NCBI GenBank assembly: GCA_910585005.1
Contig: CAJUCN010000004.1
Span: forward strand, 151,630 to 215,629
DNA length: 64,000 nt
From: an uncultured Lachnospiraceae bacterium
Lineage (GTDB): Bacteria > Bacillota > Clostridia > Lachnospirales > Lachnospiraceae
Reading direction: 5' to 3'
Shown: piece after piece, positions 28,356 to 38,188 of the stretch
Layout of the letters: each line of letters opens with the position of its first letter
Numbering within the stretch: position 1 is the stretch's first letter
Position numbers and translations under genes: made by a program
Notes under the pieces: generated by a model
Told to the model about the DNA's origin: nothing
The model's database searches: none
What the model saw: the letters and a program-made list of their open reading frames with translations, nothing else

Positions 28356-28734
28356 GCCACTCCATATCTCCTCTATCCAGTGATTTGACCAGCAGTTCCG
28401 CCGTTGCCAGATTGGTGGCTAACGGAATATTATACATATCGCAAAGCCGGACTACATTATTTACATCCGGTTCATGCATTTTGGATGTCAAAGGATCCCG
28501 CAGAAAAATAACCAGATCCATCTGATTATGTTCGATCTGGGCGCTGATCTGCTGTTCGCCGCCGAGATGGCCGGCTAAAAATTTATGAATCGTCAGATTG
28601 GTGACCTCTTCGATCAGCCTGCCTGTAGTCCCCGTGGCATATAACTCATTTTTGCTTAATATCCCCCTATAAGCAATGCAGAAATTCTGCATTAATTTTT
28701 TTTTCGCGTCATGTGCGATCAACGCAATATTCAT
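28339..28734 (-). CDS. mgsA: methylglyoxal synthase
   Basis: 131 residues. IALIAHDAKK (His8, Asp9), YATGTTG, FLAGHLGGEQQI and LRDPL (Asp80) match the family. MgsA converts dihydroxyacetone phosphate to methylglyoxal, a bypass of lower glycolysis when phosphate is short. Its position between rodA and a carboxypeptidase gene is unusual for its chemistry; it overlaps the carboxypeptidase gene by 17 bases. Confidence 0.95.
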   Translation of the reverse strand: MNIALIAHDAKKKLMQNFCIAYRGILSKNELYATGTTGRLIEEVTNLTIHKFLAGHLGGEQQISAQIEHNQMDLVIFLRDPLTSKMHEPDVNNVVRLCDMYNIPLATNLATAELLVKSLDRGDMEWREMYK

Positions 28735-28802
28735 ATAATGCCTTCCCCCTTATGCTGCGTTTTATTTTGAACCCTTCATGCCAATACATAGTTTATTATA
28801 CA

Positions 28803-29909
28803 TCATTTTTGCTTACATTGTAACCCCACATTTAAAACAAATCCTATTCCGATAAAAGAACTTACCAAGGAGGTAAGGCCATAGCTTACAAAAGGAAGGG
28901 TAAGTCCTGTGTTGGGAAGTAAATAAGTTACAACGCCAATATTTACAAATCCCTGGAAACCGATCATTGCCCCGACTCCTGATGCAATAATAGTTCCGGC
29001 CAGATCCTTTGCTCTTTGGGCAACCAAAAAGCATTCTACACTGATTAGCAGGATCAAAATGATTACGGTACAAGTGCCTACAAATCCAAATTCTTCCCCG
29101 ATCACTGCAAAAATAAAGTCAGTCTGTTGTTCCGCAATAAAATCCGCATTCTTTACGGAACTGATCTGGTTATTCATATATCCTTTTCCGGTCATTTGCC
29201 CGGAACCGATAGCCATGACGGAATATTCCTGCTGGTAGCCTTCAGCGTTGGCATACTCTTCCTTATTTAAAAAAGCGATGATCCTTCTTTGCTGGTAGCT
29301 GTCGATAATTTTTTGATCCGGCTGTAAAATGAGAACAAATAAAATAGCAGCAGCCGGGATTGCCACTGCAAGAAAACCGGCAATCACTTTCCAGCTTAAA
29401 CCTCCCGTAAACATGATGACTGCAAAAATCAGGCAGACAATAATGGTGGTGGAGAGATCTGGCTGATCTAAGATTAAATATGCAGGAGCTGCAAACAAAG
29501 CGCAGCATAATACAATGTATTTAAATGTATTTAATTTATTTTGATGAAGATAAAGAAACTGGGCAAAAAACAAGATCGTCAGAATCTTGGCAAGTTCAGA
29601 AGGCTGAAACCGAATTCCCATGATGGTCAGCCACCTCTGGGAGGAATTGATTTCCTCCCCCCAGTAATTGACCATGATCAATAAAACCATGTTAAAAAGA
29701 TACATCAGCCAATAAAGCTTTAAAATTACCGTATAATCAAAGAAAGAGACAACGATCATCAGAAAAACACCTGCAGTAAAACCGGCAATCTGTCTGTTCT
29801 GTAAGGATGGCTCTGCGCTGCCTACTGCTATGATCCCGATGATGGCCAAGGCTATGACTAAGATCATCAGTTTAAAATTGTAATGCCTTATCCGGTAATG
29901 CTTTAACAT
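28803..29909 (-). CDS. rodA: RodA-type SEDS peptidoglycan polymerase
   Basis: 368 residues, ten membrane helices. SSQRWLTIMGIRFQPSELAK, LDQPDLSTT and TGLTLPFVSYGLTS are SEDS hallmarks; RodA rather than FtsW because it clusters with mreBCD and PBP2. It polymerises glycan strands along the cylinder with PBP2. Upstream of mgsA in the same direction. Confidence 0.92.
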   Translation of the reverse strand: MLKHYRIRHYNFKLMILVIALAIIGIIAVGSAEPSLQNRQIAGFTAGVFLMIVVSFFDYTVILKLYWLMYLFNMVLLIMVNYWGEEINSSQRWLTIMGIRFQPSELAKILTILFFAQFLYLHQNKLNTFKYIVLCCALFAAPAYLILDQPDLSTTIIVCLIFAVIMFTGGLSWKVIAGFLAVAIPAAAILFVLILQPDQKIIDSYQQRRIIAFLNKEEYANAEGYQQEYSVMAIGSGQMTGKGYMNNQISSVKNADFIAEQQTDFIFAVIGEEFGFVGTCTVIILILLISVECFLVAQRAKDLAGTIIASGVGAMIGFQGFVNIGVVTYLLPNTGLTLPFVSYGLTSLVSSFIGIGFVLNVGLQCKQK

Positions 29910-29950
29910 TATGCTCTATCCATGCCCTTTCACGCAGTTTTCTCATCCGT

Positions 29951-29978
29951 TGTAACGTCCGGACAATCGGACGTTACA
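29951..29978. repeat. perfect hairpin between minE and rodA
   Basis: 11-bp perfect inverted repeat TGTAACGTCCG / CGGACGTTACA with a 6-base loop, ending 2 bases before the minE stop codon. No T run follows on the minus strand, so it is not a standard terminator; it may stabilise the upstream mRNA end or be a small dispersed palindrome. Confidence 0.7.
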
Positions 29979-29979
29979 G

Positions 29980-30255
29980 TTAGTTCACATTCTTATGTAG
30001 ATCAAGAATGGGAATATTGGCATACAAGGTTGGTGTCTTATCCCTTCCCTTGCGGTCAGTTTTGGAAATTTGAATTTCCATACTTTGTGTGTCTATCTTC
30101 ATATATTTTGATATAACTTTTGCAATGTCCGTCTTGATCATTTCCATCATTTCCGGCGAGCAGTTCACTCTGTCGGAAATAAGCAGTATCTTCAGGCGGT
30201 CCTTTGCTATTTCCCTGGATTTTTTGCGGTTAAAAAAACTTCTTACTCCCATCAT
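29980..30255 (-). CDS. minE: division-site topological factor MinE
   Basis: 91 residues. Typical MinE text with IAKDRLKILLISDR in the MinD-interacting N-terminus and EMMEMIKTDIAKVISKYMKID in the dimer domain. It drives MinCD oscillation, so a Min system of the Escherichia type is encoded here. AGGAGGTGG precedes the start. 11 bases after minD. Confidence 0.95.
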   Translation of the reverse strand: MMGVRSFFNRKKSREIAKDRLKILLISDRVNCSPEMMEMIKTDIAKVISKYMKIDTQSMEIQISKTDRKGRDKTPTLYANIPILDLHKNVN

Positions 30256-30266
30256 CTGACCACCTC

Positions 30267-31058
30267 CTAATTCTTATGAAATATACCGGATACTTTCGTC
30301 CAGAAAGAAACGCCCTTTTCAAATTCCAGAAATGGGATTTCTTTTCCGGCAACCCGGTAGCAGATGTTTTGATACGCTTTTCCTGCCAATGAGCTGTTTC
30401 CTACAAGTGGTTCTCCCTGGTTTGTGGCAATTACCACATTTTCATCATCAGGGACGATTCCAATCAGGCTGATTGCAAGAATATCCACCACATCAGAAGC
30501 GCTCATCATATCTCCCCGCTTTACCATTTCCACTTTCAGGCGGTTGATGATCAGGTCAATTTTGCTGAAATCGTTTGCCTCCAATAATCCTATGATCCGG
30601 TCAGCATCCCGGATAGCCGATACTTCAGGAGTTGTCACTACTAATGCCCTGTCTGCACCAGCAATGGCATTTTTAAAGCCCTGCTCGATCCCTGCCGGGC
30701 AGTCCAGTATAATATAGTCAAATTGCTCCCTGAGCTGATTCGTCATTTTGACCATCTGTTCGGGACTAACCGCTGTTTTATCTTTGGTCTGTGCTGAAGG
30801 GAGCAGATAAAGGCTAGGGTGCCGCTTGTCCCGTATCAATGCCTGTTTGACACGGCATTTCCCTTCCACAACGTCTACAAGGTTATAGACGATTCTGTTT
30901 TCAAGTCCCATTACAACATCTAAGTTACGCAGCCCGATATCCGTATCAATCAAAACTACACGTTTTCCCATGGCTGCAAGACCGGTTCCTACATTTGCAG
31001 ATGTGGTGGTCTTACCCACACCGCCTTTCCCTGACGTGACGACAATTACTTCACTCAT
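30267..31058 (-). CDS. minD: septum site-determining ATPase MinD
   Basis: 263 residues. Deviant Walker A SGKGGVGKTTT (about 9-19), DTDIGLRNLD, YIILDCPAGIEQG, and a C-terminal amphipathic membrane-targeting helix around FEKGVSFWTKVSGIF. It recruits MinC and responds to MinE. Confidence 0.97.
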   Translation of the reverse strand: MSEVIVVTSGKGGVGKTTTSANVGTGLAAMGKRVVLIDTDIGLRNLDVVMGLENRIVYNLVDVVEGKCRVKQALIRDKRHPSLYLLPSAQTKDKTAVSPEQMVKMTNQLREQFDYIILDCPAGIEQGFKNAIAGADRALVVTTPEVSAIRDADRIIGLLEANDFSKIDLIINRLKVEMVKRGDMMSASDVVDILAISLIGIVPDDENVVIATNQGEPLVGNSSLAGKAYQNICYRVAGKEIPFLEFEKGVSFWTKVSGIFHKN

Positions 31059-31103
31059 ACCAAACCTCCATAATGAATTAATTTCGTCCCCTGAGAAAGC
31101 TGC

Positions 31104-31787
31104 TTAAACAGGCAATTCACTCAGTAATTCTTTTGTGATGGCGTCAATTATGACTTTTTCATCCTTTACATATGCAATTTTGGGCTGCACTTTTGCCCGT
31201 ATGGACCATTTTGGGCCTTTTTCTTTTGAATGATATTTGAAATCACCTATTTTTAATTTTTCAGGCGACATTTCAAGCGCTGCCACATAATGCCCTGGGC
31301 TTCCATTTCCTCCCGCATAAGCCTCACCAAACAAACCGCCAAGGACAATGATATCCTTTGCAGAGATGATTGCCGATCCGGGATAAATATCACCCAATAT
31401 TACAATACTGGACTCTGTTTCAAGTACTTCTCCGTTTTTCAGGGTTCCACGATAAAACTGTCCATCAGAACTGGCGCTGTCATTCCTTTCGGAATCAGTC
31501 TGCTGCAGGGCTTTGACAAAATGTTGGTTGGCCTCTTCATCTTCCCCCACAAGACAGATAATACGCAGTCTGGAGTTGTCTGCAATAGCGTCTAAAATCT
31601 GTTGTTCTTCCTTTTCGGATAAAATACGTCCTTTGATGGATAAAGCCATTTTGGCATCTTTAAAAAAGGTACTTGACTCCCGAAATTTGTCTTCCACATC
31701 CCGAAGCAGATCCTCAAAAGACAGTTCCGGATCCAAATGAAGAACAATTCCGTTTTGAAAGCTTTTAATAATAACTGAATTTTTCAA
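31104..31787 (-). CDS. minC: septum formation inhibitor MinC
   Basis: 227 residues with the two-domain MinC plan: N-terminal FtsZ-inhibiting domain (1-100) and C-terminal beta-helix (about 108-200: YRGTLKNGEVLETESSIVIL, GDIYPGSAIISAKDIIVLGG). Starts at TTG 31787 after GGAAGGAGA. 45 bases before minD. Confidence 0.93.
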   Translation of the reverse strand: MKNSVIIKSFQNGIVLHLDPELSFEDLLRDVEDKFRESSTFFKDAKMALSIKGRILSEKEEQQILDAIADNSRLRIICLVGEDEEANQHFVKALQQTDSERNDSASSDGQFYRGTLKNGEVLETESSIVILGDIYPGSAIISAKDIIVLGGLFGEAYAGGNGSPGHYVAALEMSPEKLKIGDFKYHSKEKGPKWSIRAKVQPKIAYVKDEKVIIDAITKELLSELPV

Positions 31788-31813
31788 AGCTGCGATCTCC
31801 TTCCGCCCTGGCG

Positions 31814-34690
31814 TTAGTCTGTGACTGAAGTACTTGCCGTAATCTGGGATGCCGTGCCTGTAATGAGTTCATTTTCATCCCGCAGGTCAAAATAATATTC
31901 AATGATATCCCGTGTTGTCTGAGCTGCATAACTGGAAGAATAACCAAAAGCAATTCTGGTAGCAATGGCTATCTCCGGTTCTTCACAAGGTGCATAACAC
32001 ACAAACAAGGCATGATTAGCCCGTCTTTTATTTTCTTCTGCGGTACCTGTCTTACCGGCTACGCTGACACCCAGTTCCCTATAATAAGAGTTATTTTCCA
32101 TCAGTTGGCGCATTCCTGAATGAATGGCGTCCCAGTAAGCGTCTTGCATATCTATAGTATTGCGTACCTGGGCGCTGTTATCTTCCAGTACAATGCCACT
32201 ATGATCAGTAATTTTATCTACTAAGGTCAGATTATAACAGGTGCCACTGTTGGCAACGGTGGTCACATACCTGGCAAGGCCTACCGTAGAAAAACTGTGG
32301 TTGCCCTGACCGATCGATGAACGGACAGCGTCTTCCGTGGAAACCTGGGGCATGGTTTCTTCGATCTCAATACCGGATGTATCGGTAAGTCCATACATAT
32401 CGGCATATTTTTCCAGCATGGAAAGGCCTTTATCTGAAGAGTAGGATTCTCCCGTCAACCCTAAACGGTACGCAGTCTCAAAAAAGAACGGATTGCAGGA
32501 ATGGCGAATTCCTCCGGTTACATTTAAAGAGCCATGTCCGCTTCTGTTCCAGCAACTTGGGGGAGGGGCGATCTTATCAAATGTACCGGTACAGGAAAAT
32601 GTTGTCTGCGGTGTTATGATCCCTTCCATAAGTCCTGCCGTGGCGGATACCATTTTAAAGGTCGATCCAGGGGCCGTCATCTGATAGGTGGCATAATTTC
32701 GCATAGGTGTGGAGAGGTCATTTAACAGTTCGGAAAAGTATTCGGCATCCACGCCATTGGCCATTTTATTATTATCGTAGCTTGGGTAAGAAACCAGGGC
32801 CAGAACATCTCCGGTATTCACGTCCGTGATCACTGCCGAAGCAGAATGGGGATCAAGCGCTAGCTGCGCCGGAGTAATGTCCAAATTGTAGATTCGTTCT
32901 ACCATAAAGTTAAATGCAGAAACAGCTCCTTTGTTAAACTGTTCTTCCTCTTCTGCAGTCAGTTCCACAATCTTTTGCTCTATCAGCAGCTTGCAGATCT
33001 GATTACCGGAAATGACATCATTTTTGATCATAAAGCGGTATATCTTTTTGGTGAAATCCACATCTTCATCAAGCTGTTCAAAAATATAGTCCACAATCTT
33101 ATCATAAATTTGTTCTGAATCGGAATATTGCCCTTCCAGCTTTAATTTAGACACATCGATCCAGTTCATCGCAATACAGTATTTCAAATATTCGTTTAAG
33201 CTGATCACTTCTTCTGTCGTCCAGGCAAGATATGTGGGATCTTTTGCATCCACCTTTTCTCTCATGATAATGCCATCATTATACAACATTTCAGCAATAT
33301 GGCTTTCATAGACCTGATATTCCATATCCAGTTTATCGTAAGCAGTCAAGGTTTCCGTCAATTCTTCCCGAAGTTTGTCATATACTCCATTTTTACGTTC
33401 CAGGTAAGCCTGGTGTACCTGTTTTTCTGTTTCCCCTGCATCCCGCGCCTGGAAATGATCCGTACTTATCACATTATTGTTGATCAGGGCAACATACACA
33501 TCATATATTGGTATTTTTATCTTACTTGCACTTACGTCTGCCGTATTAAACTCTTTTGCGTTGATAATGTTCGTGCAAAGAATTCCGGCAAGACGCTGTT
33601 CTAAGATTTTGTATACTGCTATCTGTAGATCTTTATCAATGGTAAGATGGACATCATTCCCGGCAACTGGCTCCACATAGTTTATCGTGTCAGTGACTTT
33701 CCCTACATTGTCTACAAAAATCGTCTCACTTCCCTTTGTTCCCTGCAAATCACTTTCCATGGATTTTTCAATTCCCAGTTTTCCAACGGTATCATTCAAA
33801 TCATAATTTTTCCCGCTGTTTGTTTCCTGAAGATCTGCAAGGTCTTCCTGGGATACTTTACCTGTATAGCCAATGATCTGTGAAAAATAAATACTATCCA
33901 CATATTTCCGGATCGTATCTTCAACAATGGATACTCCTTCTAATTCCCGGCTGTTTTCCATGACGACTGCCACGGTCGCTTCGCTTACATCGGATGCCAC
34001 AGTTGTTGCAATATATTTTTGGTACAAATTGGAATTCATATCATACCGGATCGTAAGTATTTTAAGAGCCTCTTCTTTGGTATAACCGTTTCCGGGGACA
34101 AAAGTATCACTGGTGGTGTCCTTATCATAAAACCCAATCCGGAACCGTTTCCATCCGCAAAGATAATCGACTACCTCCTGGGCGGTGGCCGTACGTTCTC
34201 TTACCTCTAAAGTGTCAATGGTAAGACGCCCATATACATCCGCCAGGAAACGAAGAAGCTGTGTACCTTCAACAGTAAAAACATAATGGCCGCTTTTATC
34301 AAGGGAAATTTTAAAATCACTTACAATATTATCGCCGTTGGATTCAATCATCTGAATAAGATTGTAAATGGTTGTGTTTAAATTCAAATCTTTGTAACGT
34401 CCACTCTCATATACATCTTCAATTGCAACTGCATGCGCCAGTTCATTGTATGCCAGTAAATTTCCGTTCCGGTCATAAATGCACCCGCGGCTTCCTTTGA
34501 TGGTACGTTCTTTCCTGATTTTCATCTGGAAAGATTCCAGGTATTCTTCGCCATGTACGATCTGCAGATCAAAAACCTGATGGATCATAACACTGCTTAT
34601 GCCTATCATCACAATAATCAGGACAAAAACTCTGGAGGTCACCATGTTTATTAAGTTTTCTTTAAAATTCTCAAACAAATTTTCGTGCAC
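31814..34690 (-). CDS. penicillin-binding protein 2 (elongasome transpeptidase), enlarged
   Basis: 958 residues from GTG 34690. One membrane helix (about 20-42), dimerisation domain, and transpeptidase with S676-T-F-K679, S731-C-N733 and K880-T-G882. The usual PBP2 is about 600-700 residues; here about 240 extra residues (roughly 372-612), largely helical and acidic, sit between the non-penicillin-binding domain and the transpeptidase. It pairs with RodA for side-wall synthesis. Overlaps mreD by 20 bases and precedes minC, as a single cluster. Confidence 0.93.
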   Translation of the reverse strand: MHENLFENFKENLINMVTSRVFVLIIVMIGISSVMIHQVFDLQIVHGEEYLESFQMKIRKERTIKGSRGCIYDRNGNLLAYNELAHAVAIEDVYESGRYKDLNLNTTIYNLIQMIESNGDNIVSDFKISLDKSGHYVFTVEGTQLLRFLADVYGRLTIDTLEVRERTATAQEVVDYLCGWKRFRIGFYDKDTTSDTFVPGNGYTKEEALKILTIRYDMNSNLYQKYIATTVASDVSEATVAVVMENSRELEGVSIVEDTIRKYVDSIYFSQIIGYTGKVSQEDLADLQETNSGKNYDLNDTVGKLGIEKSMESDLQGTKGSETIFVDNVGKVTDTINYVEPVAGNDVHLTIDKDLQIAVYKILEQRLAGILCTNIINAKEFNTADVSASKIKIPIYDVYVALINNNVISTDHFQARDAGETEKQVHQAYLERKNGVYDKLREELTETLTAYDKLDMEYQVYESHIAEMLYNDGIIMREKVDAKDPTYLAWTTEEVISLNEYLKYCIAMNWIDVSKLKLEGQYSDSEQIYDKIVDYIFEQLDEDVDFTKKIYRFMIKNDVISGNQICKLLIEQKIVELTAEEEEQFNKGAVSAFNFMVERIYNLDITPAQLALDPHSASAVITDVNTGDVLALVSYPSYDNNKMANGVDAEYFSELLNDLSTPMRNYATYQMTAPGSTFKMVSATAGLMEGIITPQTTFSCTGTFDKIAPPPSCWNRSGHGSLNVTGGIRHSCNPFFFETAYRLGLTGESYSSDKGLSMLEKYADMYGLTDTSGIEIEETMPQVSTEDAVRSSIGQGNHSFSTVGLARYVTTVANSGTCYNLTLVDKITDHSGIVLEDNSAQVRNTIDMQDAYWDAIHSGMRQLMENNSYYRELGVSVAGKTGTAEENKRRANHALFVCYAPCEEPEIAIATRIAFGYSSSYAAQTTRDIIEYYFDLRDENELITGTASQITASTSVTD

Positions 34691-35189
34691 TCCTTTTTTC
34701 AGAATCTTCCAGCCTGTTGTTCATCCAAAGGATTAACGGGTACAAAAATAATGTAATCAAAATGGTATAGACCATTTCAGGCAGAATAATATGCCAAAAA
34801 TAAAAATCTAACTGAAAGCGTCTCCTAAGAAGGAACAAAGTTACATAATACAAAAAACCGTATGCCAAATCGCTAAAAAAAATCAAAATCAGAGGAAGCT
34901 TGATCTCATCAGGGAAGAAAATCCGGTTAAACTTTCCGTTGGAATAACCAATATACATATAAATCATTGCATTTAATCCCAACACATTTGCAAAGAATAT
35001 GTCAATAAGGAGCCCACAGAAGAAGCCATAAAGAAGACCTGTTTTTTCACCTCGCATAAACCCGAAAGAAGCTGTCAGTACGATCATTAAGTTGGGCACA
35101 ATCCCCCCAAATTCCATCCAGTGGAACACCGTGGTCTGAAGCAGAAAGCACAAAATGATTAAAAACACGGATACCAAAAATCTTTTCAT
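34671..35189 (-). CDS. mreD: rod shape-determining protein MreD
   Basis: 172 residues, five membrane helices; MVIL... ending in a basic tail. FWHIILPEMVYTILIT and FFCGLLIDIFFANVLGLNA are typical MreD stretches. GGAGGAATG before ATG. One base from mreC and overlapping the PBP2 gene. Confidence 0.92.
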   Translation of the reverse strand: MKRFLVSVFLIILCFLLQTTVFHWMEFGGIVPNLMIVLTASFGFMRGEKTGLLYGFFCGLLIDIFFANVLGLNAMIYMYIGYSNGKFNRIFFPDEIKLPLILIFFSDLAYGFLYYVTLFLLRRRFQLDFYFWHIILPEMVYTILITLFLYPLILWMNNRLEDSEKRSARKFV

Positions 35190-35190
35190 A

Positions 35191-36060
35191 TCATTCCTCC
35201 ACAGTCTGCTTTAGTTCCGTTATTACAAGAACCTCCTCAAGATGTTCAAAATCAACAGCCAGCGTGACCAATCCTGATTTCGTAAGATTATTGGAATCCA
35301 CATTTACTTTGGATATGTACCCGATCAAAATTCCCGGAAGATACTTATCACTTACATTTGAGGTTACAATTTTATCCCCCTCCACTACGCGGTCCGCATG
35401 ATCGATTAGCTTTTCAAACCGGATCACACCTTCCGCATACAGTTCAAGGTCCCCGCTAACAATCAGTGCATCGGACGTGGAAAGCACCATACCGCTGGTA
35501 TTAGAATTATCATCAATGATAGACATGACTTTTGCCCAATCCGGGCCTACATCCACAATCCGCCCTACCAGCCCACTGCCTGCTAAAACATTCATATCGA
35601 TCATAAGACCATCTTCATACCCTTTATTTATGACAAAAGAATGAAACCAGTTTCCGGAATCTTTGGCAATGATACGCGCTCCAACCATGTCATATTCATC
35701 ATATTGAGAATCCAGGTCAAATAACTCCCTTAAGTTTGTCAGCTCATAACGATCCTGTTGAAGCTTTATATTTTCCATTGTCAACTCATCGATCTTTGCT
35801 TTTAATTCTTCATTCTCATTGAGCAGAGAACGGATCTGAACCAGTTCCTCTGAACGGGTGTTCAACCAGCTTCCTGCCTTGCTCACACCGTTTTGGAGTG
35901 GCGTGATCAAAAAACCGCCTACAGCGCTTATTGGGGCGCTGAGAAGGTCAGTGCTGAACGTTATCACTATCAGACCCGTGCACAGTAATGTTAAAATAAA
36001 AAGGAGATATTTACCGGGTAGCGTAAACTTTTCTCCTTTTTTCTTTATAATTGGACTCAT
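35191..36060 (-). CDS. mreC: rod shape-determining protein MreC
   Basis: 289 residues. One N-terminal membrane helix, coiled coil (about 70-115: ELVQIRSLLNENEELKAKID) and the beta-sandwich MreC domain (GARIIAKDSGNWFHSFVINKG and GLVGRIVDVGPDWAKVMSI). It activates PBP2-RodA. Its ATG overlaps the mreB stop (ATGA). Confidence 0.95.
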   Translation of the reverse strand: MSPIIKKKGEKFTLPGKYLLFILTLLCTGLIVITFSTDLLSAPISAVGGFLITPLQNGVSKAGSWLNTRSEELVQIRSLLNENEELKAKIDELTMENIKLQQDRYELTNLRELFDLDSQYDEYDMVGARIIAKDSGNWFHSFVINKGYEDGLMIDMNVLAGSGLVGRIVDVGPDWAKVMSIIDDNSNTSGMVLSTSDALIVSGDLELYAEGVIRFEKLIDHADRVVEGDKIVTSNVSDKYLPGILIGYISKVNVDSNNLTKSGLVTLAVDFEHLEEVLVITELKQTVEE

Positions 36061-37067
36061 TTGCTCATTCCTTCGATTGAATAGGCTACTGACTTATAAT
36101 TATCATCCTTAATGATCTTAGCAAGCCCAAGCGCAACGCTGGTGATGGGATTTTCAGACACATTTACTTTAAGTCCGGTTCCCTTTTGGACGAGCTGGGC
36201 AAGATGGTTTACCTGGGACGCTCCGCCGGTAAGATAAATTCCATGCTTATAAATATCCGCAGCAAGCTCCGGGGGTGTCCGCTCTAAGATCACCTTTATA
36301 TTATCGATAATCGTATGAAAATGTTCAAATAAAGCTTCATCAATAAGCTGTGTGGGCAATTCCCGCTCTACAGGAAGGCCGGTTACAATATCTCTTCCGT
36401 AAACCAGTGCGCCCTTTCCTTCCTTTTCCAGTTCAGCAGCAGCCATTTTAACATTTTCTGCAGTCTTTCCACCAATGATCAAGCTAAATTGCCGCCGTAC
36501 TGCCGCACGGATGGCATCATCAAATTTCTGGCCGCCTACTTTGATCAATCTGCTAAGAACGATTCCTCCCAGCGATAAAATAGATATTTCCGTGGTATCA
36601 AAACCAACGTTAACAATCAATACGCCTTGGGAGTTTTTCACGTCAATATCCAACCCAAGCCCGTCTGCCACTGCTTTTTCAACCACAAGAATCCTTCTCG
36701 CCTTTACGCCGGCATCCCTGACCAGATCATAAAACGCCCTTTTTTCCACCTCAGTTACATCTGTTGGGACTGCAATGTAATAATCACCCGGCCTAACGTT
36801 ACTTCTGGTAAGATCGTTGATAAAATATTTAATCAGAAGCTCCATATTTTTGATGTCTGCAATCACACCATTGGAAAGGGGATAGGAAATATGGATATTT
36901 CCAGGCGCCTTCTCATACATTTCAAATGCAGAATCCCCATAGGCGAATAACGTATTCTTGTTTTCAATGGCAATCATATTTTTTTCGACTAAGATCGTAT
37001 CATCGGAACGGTTGAATATTTTAATATTATTGGTTCCCAAATCAATCCCAAATGCAATGTTTGACAA
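36057..37067 (-). CDS. mreB: actin-like protein MreB
   Basis: 336 residues from TTG 37067. Phosphate-1 FGIDLGTNNIKIF, VGFDTTEIS and the later YLTGGASQV adenosine motif mark MreB/Mbl. Sequence is somewhat divergent (NNIKIF in place of the usual anchoring loop text), so it might be the Mbl-like copy; it leads the mreBCD-PBP2 cluster. Confidence 0.93.
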   Translation of the reverse strand: MSNIAFGIDLGTNNIKIFNRSDDTILVEKNMIAIENKNTLFAYGDSAFEMYEKAPGNIHISYPLSNGVIADIKNMELLIKYFINDLTRSNVRPGDYYIAVPTDVTEVEKRAFYDLVRDAGVKARRILVVEKAVADGLGLDIDVKNSQGVLIVNVGFDTTEISILSLGGIVLSRLIKVGGQKFDDAIRAAVRRQFSLIIGGKTAENVKMAAAELEKEGKGALVYGRDIVTGLPVERELPTQLIDEALFEHFHTIIDNIKVILERTPPELAADIYKHGIYLTGGASQVNHLAQLVQKGTGLKVNVSENPITSVALGLAKIIKDDNYKSVAYSIEGMSK

Positions 37068-37084
37068 AATGAGTACCCCTCTTT

Positions 37085-37768
37085 CTATAATAGCTCTTCT
37101 TTTTTCAGGCTGACAAAACTTCCATCCCCTAAGATAATATGGTCTACAAGGGGGATGTCCATTAGTTTGCCTGCTTCTTTCATCGTTTGCGTCATCATGA
37201 TATCTTCCTTGCTGGGGCTTGGATCACCGCTGGGGTGATTGTGCAGCAACATGATATGACTGGCTCTTGCCTTAAGGGCCTTTATAAACACATCCCGGAC
37301 TGACAGCAGGGATGCATTTACAGTTCCTAAAGATATCATATATTCTTCAATTAAATGAAGTTTATTATCCAAAAGCAATAACAATATTTTTTCTTTTTCC
37401 AAATGGCGCATTTGTTCCATATAGTAATCCGCCACTGTTTCCGGCGTGTCAAACTTTAGTGTATCCGCAGCCCTTTGCTTTGACATCCTGATTGCCATTT
37501 CCGCGATACATTTTACCTTGACCGCTTTTACTTCCCCGATCCCTGGAATTTCCATAAGTTCCTGCAACGATAAATGATGCAGTCCGTTAAGGCCTTTGGT
37601 TTTTCCTGATGCTTTTTGGAAAATTTGCTGTGCCAATTCCAGCGCCGTACAGTTTTTCGTCCCGGTTCTTATAGTAATCGCTAATAGTTCTGCTTCCGTA
37701 AGCGCCTGGGGACCAAGGGCCAGAAACTTTTCATAGGGAAGTTCCTCTTTTAATAAATTTGTTGACAC
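37085..37768 (-). CDS. radC: RadC/JAMM domain protein
   Basis: 227 residues from GTG 37768. The helix-hairpin-helix region LMEIPGIGEVKAVKVK is followed by the JAMM metal site HNHPSGDPSPSKED. RadC's role is still debated; the name is kept by convention. Precedes mreB with 17 bases, as in many bacteria. Confidence 0.95.
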   Translation of the reverse strand: MSTNLLKEELPYEKFLALGPQALTEAELLAITIRTGTKNCTALELAQQIFQKASGKTKGLNGLHHLSLQELMEIPGIGEVKAVKVKCIAEMAIRMSKQRAADTLKFDTPETVADYYMEQMRHLEKEKILLLLLDNKLHLIEEYMISLGTVNASLLSVRDVFIKALKARASHIMLLHNHPSGDPSPSKEDIMMTQTMKEAGKLMDIPLVDHIILGDGSFVSLKKEELL

Positions 37769-37817
37769 CTTTTATTTCCTTTCCAATCCCTTCTCTCATT
37801 GGAATGCAAAAGAAACA

Positions 37818-38054
37818 TCAAATAAACCGGTAGACCATAATTCCTATTACGATGCCAATAATACTTGATACAGTAATTTTGATCGTAAGGCCAAAGGTAA
37901 TGCACATAATGCCAATATCAAAAACAATGGGATCTGCCAGCCCAAAGGTCTGCCCGTAGTTAAGCCATGTACTGGGAAACAGATTTCCAATAAAACCACC
38001 GATTACAATACCGGCAAGAATTAAAAGGAAACATGCCCAATTATTTTTACGCAT
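37818..38054 (-). CDS. DUF4321 family small membrane protein
   Basis: 78 residues, two or three hydrophobic segments, with ILAGIVIGGFIGNLFPSTWLNYG resembling the DUF4321 motif. A GGAGGTA site precedes the ATG. Function unknown; often found near radC/mreB in Clostridia. Confidence 0.85.
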   Translation of the reverse strand: MRKNNWACFLLILAGIVIGGFIGNLFPSTWLNYGQTFGLADPIVFDIGIMCITFGLTIKITVSSIIGIVIGIMVYRFI

Positions 38055-38188
38055 GAAAATACCTCCGGATAGTCTTTCGTAATAGGAAATAGTTCCATGA
38101 CCGTGTTATATGATCAAAGAATTTATCCCGTAACCATCATTTATATTAACACAGTTGGCAAATTATGTATACTGATTTCATAGTTTTT

